Notes: generated by a model not told the origin, from the letters alone. DNA of 64,000 nt from Lacipirellula limnantheis (GCF_007746075.1 NZ_CP036339.1:3873786-3937785), one strand, 5' to 3'. Shown: positions 35,570 to 44,584, numbered from the stretch's first letter. A program made the numbers and translations.

Positions 35570-36691
35570 TTGGCTCCTGTGCGCGTCCATTGCATCGACA
35601 ACCTGAATGACCTCGAACCGTTTCGGGATGCATGGGAGCGGCTTGCCGGCGGCGTGGTCTTCCGTCGCTGGACCTGGTTCGCGACGTGGTGGCGACACTA
35701 CGGCCAAGGACGCCCCGAACGGACGCTCCACGTCTTGATTGCTGCCAACGACGACGCGACGCCGGACACGGTGCAAGCCATTTTGCCCGCCTACTTCGAG
35801 TCGACCTGGACGCAAGGCCGCGTCTTGCGACTGGCGGGGGACGGAGAAGTCTGCAGCGACCATCTTGGCCTGCTGGCTGATCCTGCAACTCAGGCCGAAT
35901 CGGCCGCAGCGATGGCACGCGAGATTAGCTCCGACCCGCAATGGGACCTGCTGGAATTCACCGCAATCGACGAAGGCGACGTCGCCACGCAGCGGCTGCT
36001 CGACGACTTGGCCGAGTGCGACTGCATGGTCAGTCGCACGCCGACCGACCGCTGCTGGGCCATCGATCTGCCCGCAACGTGGGAGGAGTTCCTCGCGCTG
36101 CAATCGAAATCGCACCGCAAGCAGCTCCGTCAGCTAGAACGCCGCGTCGTTGAAACGCCGCGCGCGTCTTGGCAGGTCGTGACATCCGGCACGGACTTCG
36201 GCGATGCGTGGTCGACGCTGGTCGATCTGCATCAGCGACGGCGTGCGGCGCTCGGCGAGCCAGGTTGCTTTGCCTCGCGCGCGTGGGCGGCGTTTCACTG
36301 GGACGTCGCTCAGCAATTGCTCGCGGAAGGCAATCTCCGGCTTGCGACGCTATGGCTCGACGGCAGCCCGATCGCCGCGGAATACCAGTTCGCCGGCTCC
36401 GATACGATCTGGGCTTACCAGGGGGGCATCGATCCAACCCGCCTCGCGGACGAACCAGGACAATTGGCGAACCTGCGGTCGATTCAGCGGGCGATCGAGG
36501 AAGGGCGCCGCCGCTTCGACTTCCTCCGCGGCGATGAACCGTACAAGGCGCATTGGCGTGCGACGCCGACGCAGGCCTATTTGCTGTCCGCCGTGCCGAA
36601 CAGACTTTGGCCGCGACTTCGTCGCGGCGCATACAGCGGCGCGAAGAGTTTTCATCATGCGACCCGCCAAGTCGCCGGATTTTTTAGTTAG
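35570..36691 (+). CDS. GNAT/FemAB-like acyltransferase (BioF2/CelD type)
   Basis: 373 residues from a TTG at 35570; GTG at 35579 is an alternative. The N-terminal part (FRDAWERLAGGVVFRRWTWF, TWWRHYGQG) and central KSHRKQLRQLERRV match the BioF2-like acetyltransferase group found in exopolysaccharide and cellulose clusters (CelD). The second GNAT lobe has ATLWLDGSPIAAEYQFAGSD, IWAYQGGIDPTRL and FDFLRGDEPYKAHW, the last being typical of this family. It probably acylates a sugar or lipid intermediate in the cytoplasm. First gene of the plus arm; the deacetylase follows after 41 bases. Confidence 0.88.
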   Translation: MAPVRVHCIDNLNDLEPFRDAWERLAGGVVFRRWTWFATWWRHYGQGRPERTLHVLIAANDDATPDTVQAILPAYFESTWTQGRVLRLAGDGEVCSDHLGLLADPATQAESAAAMAREISSDPQWDLLEFTAIDEGDVATQRLLDDLAECDCMVSRTPTDRCWAIDLPATWEEFLALQSKSHRKQLRQLERRVVETPRASWQVVTSGTDFGDAWSTLVDLHQRRRAALGEPGCFASRAWAAFHWDVAQQLLAEGNLRLATLWLDGSPIAAEYQFAGSDTIWAYQGGIDPTRLADEPGQLANLRSIQRAIEEGRRRFDFLRGDEPYKAHWRATPTQAYLLSAVPNRLWPRLRRGAYSGAKSFHHATRQVAGFFS

Positions 36692-36732
36692 TCGCCAATC
36701 GCTGTGGTAGTTCGCCCCACCAAACGCCCGAA

Positions 36733-37614
36733 GTGCTGAGCATGCTTGCCGAAGCCTGCAAAGAACCGCTGCTGGGAATGTATTACCTCGCGACGCTGCC
36801 GTTGCGACGCCGCCGCGCTGCGCAGTTGGTAGCCGCCGGGCAGGCGCCCGTCATGGCGCTCTACTACCATCGCGTGGCGGACGAGTACCCCAACAGCTGG
36901 ACGATTTCGACGGAGCGGTTCAAGGAAGAGATCCTCTGGCTGCGCGAGCGTTTCGAAATCGTCACGCTGCTCGAGGCCCAACAACGGATGGCGGCGCCGG
37001 TCAACCGCGCGGCTGCGGTCTGCATTACGTTTGACGACGGCTACGCCGATAATTGCCGCGATGCGCTCCCTTGGCTGCTCGACGAGAAGATTCCGTTTAC
37101 CTACTTCGTCGCCTCGGGAAACGTGCTCGAAGGGCGGCCGTTCATCCACGACGTCCGCCAGGGGCGTCCGCTCGAACCGAACACGCGCGAACAGATTCGC
37201 TGTCTGGCGGAAGCTGGCGTTGAAATCGGGGCCCACACGCGTAATCACATTAATCTCGGGCCGATCAGCTCACAAGAAATTCTCGACAGCGAAATCTTCG
37301 GATCCAAGCGAGACCTTGAGTCGATCACCGGGCGGACGGTCCGTTACTTTGCGTTTCCGTACGGTCTCCATGCAAACCTGTCGCAGGCCGCCTTTCAAAC
37401 GGCGTTCCGCGCCGGGTACTGGGGGGTCTGCTCCGCCTATGGCGGTTACAACCTGCCGGGCGACGATCCGTTCCACATTCATCGCATCCACGGCGACCCG
37501 AGTTGGGCGCGCTTCTGCAATTGGATGACGGGCGACCCGCGCAAGTTTCGCCGCATTCCCCAATTCGACGCGGGCGACTTCCGCGCCGCCGCCGCCTTGA
37601 ATCCTGACTGTTGA
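36733..37614 (+). CDS. Polysaccharide deacetylase (CE4, NodB homology)
   Basis: 293 residues from GTG 36733 (ATG at 36742 also possible). CE4 motifs are complete: TFDDGYADN (motif 1 with catalytic base and metal Asp), HTRNHINLG (motif 2, metal His pair) and FAFPYGLH (motif 3). YYHRVADE upstream is typical of the xylanase/chitin deacetylase group in exopolysaccharide clusters. No cleavable signal peptide, but a hydrophobic stretch LLGMYYLATLPL near the N-terminus could anchor it. Likely removes N- or O-acetyl groups from the locus's glycan. The TGA overlaps the TTG start of the flippase gene (TTGA at 37611-37614). Confidence 0.93.
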   Translation: MLSMLAEACKEPLLGMYYLATLPLRRRRAAQLVAAGQAPVMALYYHRVADEYPNSWTISTERFKEEILWLRERFEIVTLLEAQQRMAAPVNRAAAVCITFDDGYADNCRDALPWLLDEKIPFTYFVASGNVLEGRPFIHDVRQGRPLEPNTREQIRCLAEAGVEIGAHTRNHINLGPISSQEILDSEIFGSKRDLESITGRTVRYFAFPYGLHANLSQAAFQTAFRAGYWGVCSAYGGYNLPGDDPFHIHRIHGDPSWARFCNWMTGDPRKFRRIPQFDAGDFRAAAALNPDC

Positions 37615-39170
37615 GAGTAGCACCCATCGCCGCCGCCGCCGCCATCCCGAAGCAACCCGAAGCGCGTCGCAGCCTGAAGGCCGACACGCTCGCCGCCAGC
37701 GTGATAATTCTGCTGACGGTCACGGTCGTGCAGCGCACGGTCGGTTTCGGCCGCGGCATCTTGTTTTGCCGCTGGCTGAGCCCTGAATCGCTGGGCGAGT
37801 GGGAAATGGTCTACAGCTTCTTGATGCTGGCGGCTCCGCTGGCGGTGCTGGGGGTGCCAGGTTCGTTCGGCCGGTATGCCGAGCATTATCGGCAACGCGG
37901 CCATTTGCGCACCTTCCTGAATCGGACCACCATTTGGACGGCGGTGTGCGGGCTCATCTCGGTTGCCGTCATTGAAGGGCTGGCGCCGCAGTTATCGGAT
38001 TTGATGTTCGGCGACGCAAAGTATGCCGACGTCATGCGCAACGTCGGCTTCTGCCTGCTCACAATTATTGTGCAGCACACGCTGACCGCGCTGCTCACGG
38101 CCCTGCGTCTGTACCGCATTGTCTCGGCGATGCAGTTCGCTCAAAGCATCCTCTTCGCGATCATTTCGCTGGGTCTCATGTGGCGCTGGCCGACGATGAA
38201 CAGCATCCTGTTCGGCTATGCGATCGCCTGCCTCGCGTCGTCGGCCGGCGCGATCGTTTGGGCGTGGCCGGCGTTCCGAGATCTGGACCGCCCGGAAGAC
38301 GATCTGGTGCACCGCGAATTCTGGGGCAAGCTCCTACGATTTGCGTTCTTCGTCTGGGTGACGAACTTGCTGACGCATCTCTTTGCCATCGTCGATCGCT
38401 ACATGATCGTCCACTACGCCAATTTGAGCCCGACCGAAGCGTTGCAACAGGTCGGACATTACCACAGCAGCCGCATCATTCCGTTGCTGATGGTCTCGGT
38501 GGCCGACCTGCTGAGCGGGCTGGTGATGCCCCACCTCACGCACGACTGGGAGGCCGGGCGGCCGGAAAACGTTTCCAAGCGACTCAACTTGACGATTAAA
38601 CTCTCGGCCATTTGCATGATGGCGTTCGGAGTCGCCGTGCTCGCGTCGGCGCCGTTGTTGTTCCACACCATTTTGCAGGGCAAGTACGACGACGGTCTGC
38701 ATGTGCTGCCGTGGACGATGGCGGGTTGCGTGTGGTACGGAATTTACGTCGTCGCGCAGAATTATCTGTGGTGCGCCGAGAAGGCGAAGCTGTCGACCGC
38801 ACCGCTGATGATCGGGCTGCTGGTGAACGTCGTCCTGAACTTCATTTTGTTGCCCACCCAAGGGCTGCACGGAGCGGTCCTCGCCACGGCCATCTCGACC
38901 TGTATTTGCTTGCTGGTCGTGCTGTGGCTCAATCAACTGCACGGCATGCAGGTCGACCGCGGGGCATGGCTGCTGGCCCTCGCGCCGACTGCCTTGGGTT
39001 TCGGACTCTGGCCGTCGGTCGTTACGACGCTCGCCGTGTTGGTCGCCAGCCTCGCCACCCCGTGGCTGCTGACGGAGCTGGAACAGCGCGAGCTAAAGCA
39101 CTTTGCCGTTGAGTCGCTGACCAAGTTCCTGCCGGCGCTGCGTCGCGAGCGAGCCCCGGCGGCGAGTTAG
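37611..39170 (+). CDS. Polysaccharide flippase (Wzx/MurJ-like, MOP superfamily)
   Basis: 519 residues from TTG 37611, overlapping the deacetylase stop by four bases. About 13 hydrophobic segments in the order typical of Wzx: ASVIILLTVTVVQRTVGFGRGILFCRWLSPESLGEWEM is split between the first segment and the family's early loop (RWLSPESLGEW), followed by APLAVLGVPGSF and later NYLWCAEKAKLSTAPLMIGL / VNVVLNFILLP. It moves undecaprenyl-linked oligosaccharide across the inner membrane. With the ligase and chain-length protein of the minus arm it makes a Wzx/Wzy-like assembly set. Confidence 0.9.
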   Translation: MRVAPIAAAAAIPKQPEARRSLKADTLAASVIILLTVTVVQRTVGFGRGILFCRWLSPESLGEWEMVYSFLMLAAPLAVLGVPGSFGRYAEHYRQRGHLRTFLNRTTIWTAVCGLISVAVIEGLAPQLSDLMFGDAKYADVMRNVGFCLLTIIVQHTLTALLTALRLYRIVSAMQFAQSILFAIISLGLMWRWPTMNSILFGYAIACLASSAGAIVWAWPAFRDLDRPEDDLVHREFWGKLLRFAFFVWVTNLLTHLFAIVDRYMIVHYANLSPTEALQQVGHYHSSRIIPLLMVSVADLLSGLVMPHLTHDWEAGRPENVSKRLNLTIKLSAICMMAFGVAVLASAPLLFHTILQGKYDDGLHVLPWTMAGCVWYGIYVVAQNYLWCAEKAKLSTAPLMIGLLVNVVLNFILLPTQGLHGAVLATAISTCICLLVVLWLNQLHGMQVDRGAWLLALAPTALGFGLWPSVVTTLAVLVASLATPWLLTELEQRELKHFAVESLTKFLPALRRERAPAAS

Positions 39171-39201
39171 CATTCACTTCATCTTTCAATCGACCGCTAC
39201 T

Positions 39202-40422
39202 ATGGAAGCTGAACAATCTTCCCGACCCCTGCGCGTCCTGTTTCTGCTGACCAGCATGCCGGTCGGCGGGGCCGAGACCCTGTTGGTGAACCTCGTGCGA
39301 CGTCTCGACCGTCGCCGCTTTGCACCCGAGATCGTCTGCTTGAAGGAACCCGGCCCACTCGGCGACATGCTGAGCGCGGAAGTGCCGGTTCATAGCAACC
39401 TGCTCGCGTGCAAATATGACCTACGCATCTTGCCGCGGCTTATGCGGCTCATGCGTCGCCCGCGCGTTGACGCGGTGATCACCGTCGGCGCGGGCGACAA
39501 GATGTTTTGGGGCCGCATCGCCGCTCATCTGGCCGGCGTGCCGGTCGTGGCGTCCGCGCTTCACAGCACCGGGTGGCCCGACGGCGTCGGGCGGCTGAAT
39601 CGGCTGCTCACTTGCTGGACCGACGCCTTTATCGGCGTGGCCGACGCGCACGCAGCACACCTGGTGAGCAACGAGGGGTTTCCGGCTGCGAAAGTCAACA
39701 CGATTTACAACGGCGTCGATTGCGATCGCTTTGTTCCCCAAGACGCGAGCGAAGTCCGCCGTGAACTTGGCATCGCCGTTGGCGCGCCGGTGGTAGGAAT
39801 TCTCGCGGCCCTCCGACCGGAAAAGAACCACGAGCTATTTCTTGCCGGCGCTAAAAGCATTCGCGAGGCGGTCCCGGAGGCTGAATTCGTCGTCATCGGC
39901 GATGGTCCGCAGCGCGCCGAGCTGGAGGGCCTCGCCGCCGAGTTGGGCCTTGCCAACGCCGTTCACTTCGTCGGCTCGCGCAGCGACGTTCCGGCCCTGC
40001 TCGCGGCGTGCGACGTCGTCGCGCTGACGTCGCACAACGAAGCCTCTCCCGTGTCGATCCTCGAAGCACTCGCTTGCGGCGTTCCAGTCGTGGCGTCCGA
40101 CGTCGGCTCGGTGCGAGAGACGGTCGTCGACGGCGAAACTGGCCGCCTCTTCCCAGCCGGGGATCAAGCGGCATTTGTCGATGCAACGGTCGCCCTGCTC
40201 CAGTCGCCGGCCGAACGGCGGCGCCTCGGCGCCGAGGGACGCCGCCGCGTCGTCACCCGCTGGTCGCTGGATGCCATGGTGCGCGGTTACGAGCAGCTGA
40301 TCGAGCGGATCTACGCGAAGAAAATGGCTCCTGTGGCGCAGGGCGACCCGTCGCCCACGCCGCCCGCGACATCCGCCGTCGACGGCTATTTCGCCCGTCG
40401 CAACGCGAAGGGAACGATGTGA
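39202..40422 (+). CDS. GT4-family glycosyltransferase
   Basis: 406 residues with the GT-B fold. N-terminal acceptor domain LFLLTSMPVGGAETLLVNL; the hinge IYNGVDCDRFVP; nucleotide-sugar domain with GILAALRPEKNHELFL, VVIGDGPQRAELE, VHFVGSRSDVPALLAACDV and the EX7E motif EASPVSILEALACGVPVVASD. These place it in GT4 (retaining), near WcaL/PelF-like enzymes. The C-terminal 30 residues are a Pro/Thr tail. It is the only glycosyltransferase on the plus arm; substrate sugar unknown. The lipid genes plsC/cdsA-like follow after 89 bases. Confidence 0.94.
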   Translation: MEAEQSSRPLRVLFLLTSMPVGGAETLLVNLVRRLDRRRFAPEIVCLKEPGPLGDMLSAEVPVHSNLLACKYDLRILPRLMRLMRRPRVDAVITVGAGDKMFWGRIAAHLAGVPVVASALHSTGWPDGVGRLNRLLTCWTDAFIGVADAHAAHLVSNEGFPAAKVNTIYNGVDCDRFVPQDASEVRRELGIAVGAPVVGILAALRPEKNHELFLAGAKSIREAVPEAEFVVIGDGPQRAELEGLAAELGLANAVHFVGSRSDVPALLAACDVVALTSHNEASPVSILEALACGVPVVASDVGSVRETVVDGETGRLFPAGDQAAFVDATVALLQSPAERRRLGAEGRRRVVTRWSLDAMVRGYEQLIERIYAKKMAPVAQGDPSPTPPATSAVDGYFARRNAKGTM

Positions 40423-40511
40423 CGCAGCTTGATCGTCGGCGATGCCAGCGTGCATTCCGCTCGCCCGCCGTCGCCAGTACCATACAGCTTTCCTAAACTC
40501 GCTCGCTTGGC

Positions 40512-41114
40512 ATGGTCACCGAAACCCTCCTCACCTGGATTGCCCGCGCTATCAGCGGCGCCAGCGTGCGCTGGGTGGAATCCCAACCTGATACATGCCA
40601 ACGAGTTTACTTCGCCAATCACACCAGTCATCTCGACGTCATCCTGGTATGGTCGGCTCTGCCAACGCAAGTGCGGCGTCTGACGCGGCCCGTGGCCGCG
40701 AAAGACTACTGGTCGCGCGGTTGGCTGAAGCCGCGATTGGCCAAAAGCTTCAACGCCATGTTGATCGACCGGACGGAGATCAAAGTCCACCAGAGTCCGG
40801 TCGATCTCATGGTGCGCGAAATTGGCCGGACGCATTCCATCATTATGTTTCCCGAAGGGGGCCGCTCGAGCGGCGAGTCGGTGGGCGAGTTCAAAAGCGG
40901 CCTCTACTATCTCGCCAAGAAGCGGCCGGATCTCGAATTGATTCCGGTCTACATCAACAACATGAATCGTATTCTGCCGCGCGGCGAATTTCTGCCGGTG
41001 CCGCTGCTGTCGTCGGTGACGTTCGGTCCGCCGTTGTGGCTGGAGGCCAATGAGCCGAAACCCGATTTCCTGGCCCGTGCCCGCGAAGCGGTCCTCCGCC
41101 TGAAGGAGGTCTGA
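40512..41114 (+). CDS. plsC: 1-acyl-glycerol-3-phosphate acyltransferase-like protein
   Basis: 200 residues. Acyltransferase motif I is NHTSHLD (about 36-42), catalytic His and Asp; motif III is FPEGGRS (about 117-123); motif IV region IPVYINNM. It would transfer an acyl chain to lysophosphatidate at the inner membrane. A single weak hydrophobic stretch at the N-terminus is in keeping with a peripheral protein. The stop is two bases before the CdsA-like gene, so lysophosphatidate to phosphatidate to CDP-lipid steps seem coupled. Placement after a glycosyltransferase could instead suggest acylation of a glycolipid. Confidence 0.88.
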   Translation: MVTETLLTWIARAISGASVRWVESQPDTCQRVYFANHTSHLDVILVWSALPTQVRRLTRPVAAKDYWSRGWLKPRLAKSFNAMLIDRTEIKVHQSPVDLMVREIGRTHSIIMFPEGGRSSGESVGEFKSGLYYLAKKRPDLELIPVYINNMNRILPRGEFLPVPLLSSVTFGPPLWLEANEPKPDFLARAREAVLRLKEV

Positions 41115-41116
41115 CC

Positions 41117-42064
41117 ATGAACGCCAACCTGCTCGCCTTCGTCGGCACGGTTCTCCTGCTCTTGGGAATCGCCACGTTCGTGGGCCAGTGGCTGCGCAAG
41201 CGCGAGTCGCCGGCCCTCGACCGCCGGGCGATCGAGTCGTTCAATTCGCGAATTCAGGCCTGGTGGTTTTTCACGGCCGTCATTGTGATGGCGTTCCTGC
41301 TGCCTGGTCTTACCGTGCTGCTGTTCGCCGCCATCGCGTTCTGGGCGTTGCGCGAGTTCGTGACGCTCACGCCGACGCGCATCGGCGACCATCGCGCCCT
41401 GTTTTGGGTCTTTTTCTTCTTCACGCCGATGCAATTCCTGCTGGTCTACCTCGACAAGTATGGACTTTACAGCGTGCTCATTCCGGTGTTCGCCTTCCTG
41501 TTCATCGCCGCGCGGGCCGCGGTGTACGGCGACTACGACCGGTTTTTGGAGCGAATCGCCAAGGTGCAGTGCGCGCTGATGATCTGCGTCTATTGCTTGA
41601 GCTACGCCCCCGCGCTCCTCTATTTGCGAATTGAAGAGCAATCCGCCAGATACTACCCGGCGGGGATGCTGTTCTTCTTCATTACCATCGTGCTGGCGTC
41701 CGATCTGCTCGAGTGGTTCTGGAGCCGCGTCTACAGCCGCCACCTGATTGCGGAGAAAATCGACCCCGTGATGTCGTGGGAGGGCGTCCTCGCCGGGGCG
41801 GCGTCGACGGCGCTGCTCGGAGTCGTCCTGCAATGGGCTTCGCCGTTTCCGTACTGGTGGCAGACCTCGGCAATGGCGCTAGTGATCGCCCTCACGGGCG
41901 CTGCGGGGTCGCTGACGATGTCGGCGATCAAGCGCGACCGCGGCGAAGTTACCAGCGGCAACTTCGTGGAAGGACACGGTGGCGTCCTGGGCCGCATTGA
42001 CTCAATTTGCTTCGCCGCGCCGGTGTTCTATCACGTGACGCGTTATTTCTTCGGCGTCGCGTGA
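41117..42064 (+). CDS. CdsA-like phosphatidate cytidylyltransferase with altered signature
   Basis: 315 residues, about eight membrane segments (first NLLAFVGTVLLLLGIATFVG). The C-terminal signature region reads SAIKRDRGEVTSGNFVEGHGGVLGRID. In standard CdsA it is S-x-x-K-R-x4-K-D-x-G...P-G-H-G-G-x-x-D-R-x-D; here the K-D pair is replaced by V-T and the Asp before Arg by Gly, while GHGG, R and the last D remain. It is thus a member of the CTP-transferase family with lost or changed metal ligands, perhaps a YnbB-like branch. Pairing with plsC two bases upstream supports a lipid role. An inverted repeat follows the stop. Confidence 0.85.
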   Translation: MNANLLAFVGTVLLLLGIATFVGQWLRKRESPALDRRAIESFNSRIQAWWFFTAVIVMAFLLPGLTVLLFAAIAFWALREFVTLTPTRIGDHRALFWVFFFFTPMQFLLVYLDKYGLYSVLIPVFAFLFIAARAAVYGDYDRFLERIAKVQCALMICVYCLSYAPALLYLRIEEQSARYYPAGMLFFFITIVLASDLLEWFWSRVYSRHLIAEKIDPVMSWEGVLAGAASTALLGVVLQWASPFPYWWQTSAMALVIALTGAAGSLTMSAIKRDRGEVTSGNFVEGHGGVLGRIDSICFAAPVFYHVTRYFFGVA

Positions 42065-42066
42065 CC

Positions 42067-42099
42067 TTTGGCCCCCGTTTGAAGAACTCAGGGGCCAAA
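42067..42099. terminator. Hairpin between converging cdsA-like and zincin genes
   Basis: Perfect nine-base stem TTTGGCCCC (42067-42075) / GGGGCCAAA (42091-42099), loop of 15. It lies between two converging genes. T-runs are short on both sides, so termination is likely but not certain. Confidence 0.6.
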
Positions 42100-42116
42100 T
42101 GTGGGTGCGAGACAAC

Positions 42117-43121
42117 TTACCGCCAAACGCTCTCGCGGCTGCCGCTCATCTGAATTGGCTCGGCCGCGGCCTGCGGTTCGTACCCCGCCGTGACTGGCCG
42201 CGTGGGGCGAGCGGGCGACCAGTTGGTGTTCTCGCCATAAACGCTCGGCGACGCGGCCGCGTGGCTCCGCGGCGCCGCGACGCCCTGCACAACGGCCGGC
42301 GGCTCGGGAGTTGCGACCTGGGCTGAAGCGAGCATGGCCCCGCTCGCCGGGCGAATCGGCGGCCGGCCGGCCCGTACCCAATCCATCCAAGAGTTTTGCA
42401 GGGCGAGCAAGTGCTCGTACTCGTAATGAGCGGCGATGGCTTGCCGCCAATCGCTGGTCCGCATGCCGTCAGCCAGGAAATTCAGGAACACCTGCTTCCC
42501 GCGCTGGGAAATCAGGAACTGGGCCAGCGAATGCCCCTGGGCGTACAAGGGGAGCACATCGCGAGGATAGTCGGTCATCGCGAACATCGCGTCGAACGGG
42601 ATGCCGCGCTTGGTCTTCAAAAAATCGATGAGCATCCGCTCCTGCTTGTCGATTTCGCTGCGATGCTCAACCGTGGTGCAAGCTCCTTCATCCGCCCAGC
42701 GAGGCAGCGGTTGGCGAAAGTGGGTCGCGAAAATTGTGTGCGTGATTTCATGCGGCAGGACCGAGTCGAGGACCCGCTCGCGCGAACCCTGAATGTTCAT
42801 CCGCCAGTCGTAGACTTCGCCCGCGTTGAACACGAAGCTCGTCGCGCCGCCGGCGCCGAGCGTCGGCGCAACCAGCGCTTTGATCGGGCAAGGCTGGCTC
42901 CAGCGGGGCAATTCCTTCCCGAGCCACTCGATCGCCAACTCGCGGCGCCATTGTTCCGCCGAGTCGCCGATTTCCTTCGCCAGCTGCGGCGTGGGGGCGT
43001 CGACCGTGAAGTTCACCGTACGGTAGGCGGCGCCGACAGCGAGATTGGCCGAAAACGTCAACGCAGCCAGCGCCATCCAGAATGCGGGCCTACGAAGGCG
43101 CCGAGAGACGTGAGCGTCCAT
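42117..43121 (-). CDS. Exported gluzincin-like peptidase (DUF1570/peptidase MA type)
   Basis: 334 residues. Signal peptide of about 30 residues (basic SRRLRRPAFW, hydrophobic MALAALTFSANLAVGAA). The zinc site is HEITH (about 145-149) in DSVLPHEITHTIFATHF, followed about 17 residues later by WADEGACT, whose Glu is the expected third ligand; this layout is that of peptidase MA/gluzincins. After the catalytic domain (AQFLISQRGKQVFLNFLAD) comes a disordered Pro/Ala/Ser tail of about 80 residues. Substrate unknown. Same strand as fabI upstream, but a 319-base gap separates them. Confidence 0.83.
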   Translation of the reverse strand: MDAHVSRRLRRPAFWMALAALTFSANLAVGAAYRTVNFTVDAPTPQLAKEIGDSAEQWRRELAIEWLGKELPRWSQPCPIKALVAPTLGAGGATSFVFNAGEVYDWRMNIQGSRERVLDSVLPHEITHTIFATHFRQPLPRWADEGACTTVEHRSEIDKQERMLIDFLKTKRGIPFDAMFAMTDYPRDVLPLYAQGHSLAQFLISQRGKQVFLNFLADGMRTSDWRQAIAAHYEYEHLLALQNSWMDWVRAGRPPIRPASGAMLASAQVATPEPPAVVQGVAAPRSHAAASPSVYGENTNWSPARPTRPVTAGYEPQAAAEPIQMSGSRESVWR

Positions 43122-43440
43122 GCTCTTCCTTTGCGATTAAAGGACCATCCTTGTCCTGTAACGTCCATGCTGGCGCTGCCAGCGCGGCACATTCGCGTGC
43201 GACTTCCGGTTGGGCAATTGTCGGGCCGAATCCATCCGGCCGAACGAACTCGTAGTAAGCCGATCGAGGTCAAGGCGGGAATTAACGGGACGAAATCGTA
43301 GGCTTACAGCCAACGATAGCGGGGTATTCGGTCCCGTCAAGATTTGCAGAATTTACCGCACGCGCGTGAAAGCAGCAAAGAGCGATTCGTCGAAAAACGG
43401 GCTGCGCGGTGCTAGCAAGTCACGGGTCGTCGCCCATCCA
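43122..43440. other. Intergenic region upstream of the zincin gene
   Basis: About 320 bases without a supported gene. Contains a hairpin GCTGGC-gct-GCCAGC at 43169-43183, about 50 bases before the zincin start, and otherwise nothing recognisable. It should hold the zincin promoter and the end of the fabI transcript. Confidence 0.5.
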
Positions 43441-44274
43441 TCAAGCGCCTTGCTGCGCTGCTTTGATCTGGTCGACCATCCGTCCGGGCGAGCCCATGGC
43501 GTTGTAGCCGGCGTCGAGATGCAGAATCTCGGCCGTCACGCCGGAAGACATGTCCGAGAGGAGAAACGCGCCGCACTTTCCGGCTTCTTCGTGCGTGATG
43601 TTGCGTCCCAACGGGGCCATGGCTTCGTAGAGCCCCAGCATTTGGTCGACGCCCGCGCCGCGGCCCGAAATCGTCTGCAGCGGGCCGGCGCTCAACGCAT
43701 TGACGCGAATGCCGCGCGGCCCCAGATCGAACGCCAGGTATTTCACGATCGAGTCGAGCGCCGCCTTGCAGACGCCCATGATGTTGTATCCCGGCACGCA
43801 CTTCTCGCCGCCGAAGTAGGTGAGCGTCAGGACGCTCGCCCCGTCGTTGAAGACGCCGCGCGCAGCATTTGTCAGGGCGATCAGGCTATAAGCACTGATC
43901 TCCATCGCCACTTTGAAGCCCTCGCGGCTGGTGGCGATCGTGTCTCCGCGTAGATCCTCGGGCGGCGCGAAGGCGATCGAGTGGAGGAGGAAATCGATCT
44001 TGCCAAGCTCCGCCTCGCAGCGGCTCATCACCTCGGCGATTTGCTCATCCTTGGTCGCATCCATGGGGGCGAGGAATTTCGCGTTCGGCAGCCCCTCGGT
44101 CAGTTTTTGGATCCGTCCGAGGTTCTTCTGACGAGCATCATCGGGCTTGTCGGGCATGTAAGAGAATGCACACTCGCCCCCCTCCCGCATGATCAGCTCG
44201 GCGATGGCCCAGGCGATCGACTTCTCGTTGAAGACGCCGGTGATGAGTCCCTTCTTGCCACTGAACATTCCCAT
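43441..44274 (-). CDS. fabI: Enoyl-[acyl-carrier-protein] reductase (NADH)
   Basis: Final reduction of each fatty-acid elongation round. 277 residues. SDR fold with the FabI variant of the cofactor site (GKKGLITGVFNEKSIAWAIA), MDATKDEQIAEV, FLLHSIAFAPPEDLRGD, LTYFGGEKCVPGYNIMGVCK containing the catalytic Tyr-X6-Lys (Y-NIMGVC-K) and the preceding Tyr, then VNALSAGPLQTISGRG. The HSIAFA motif and the Tyr spacing separate FabI from FabG. A single gene with its own promoter in the AT-rich region upstream, divergent from the sigma54 activator. Confidence 0.96.
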   Translation of the reverse strand: MGMFSGKKGLITGVFNEKSIAWAIAELIMREGGECAFSYMPDKPDDARQKNLGRIQKLTEGLPNAKFLAPMDATKDEQIAEVMSRCEAELGKIDFLLHSIAFAPPEDLRGDTIATSREGFKVAMEISAYSLIALTNAARGVFNDGASVLTLTYFGGEKCVPGYNIMGVCKAALDSIVKYLAFDLGPRGIRVNALSAGPLQTISGRGAGVDQMLGLYEAMAPLGRNITHEEAGKCGAFLLSDMSSGVTAEILHLDAGYNAMGSPGRMVDQIKAAQQGA

Positions 44275-44584
44275 ACGAGCTCCTGAGCGCTAGCTGCCTC
44301 GTGAAAGGCGAACCCGGCCGACCGCCTGGGTCCATCAAGGCCTTGAAGGCCTTTCCATCGAGGCCGACGAGAGCGTCGCAGGATACAGCACTGTCCAGCG
44401 GAGGGAAAGGGGGCGGTTTTTGCTACCAATCGGGCCTCCGTCACGACGAATCCGCATCATCCGGACAACATACGACTTGCCAACCTGTCCAACTAATGAT
44501 ACATTTTAGAAGATCATATTGACATTTTCATTGCTCATAATGATCTGACCTGAAGTTAATTGTAGCCCTTTTGAGAACACTGCG
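44275..44584. promoter_or_regulatory. AT-rich divergent region between fabI and sigma54 activator
   Basis: 310 bases between divergent starts. Bases of about 44495-44570 are strikingly AT-rich for this genome. They hold TTGACA at 44519-44524 (a perfect -35 box on plus, without a good -10 at 17 bases) and an inverted repeat AGATCAT (44511-44517) / ATGATCT (44540-44546) around it. Promoters for both genes are expected here; exact sites are uncertain. Confidence 0.55.

Noticed and set aside
40949..41833. 294-codon minus-strand frame
   Set aside because: Antisense to plsC/cdsA-like genes; composition is Arg/Glu/His-rich filler.
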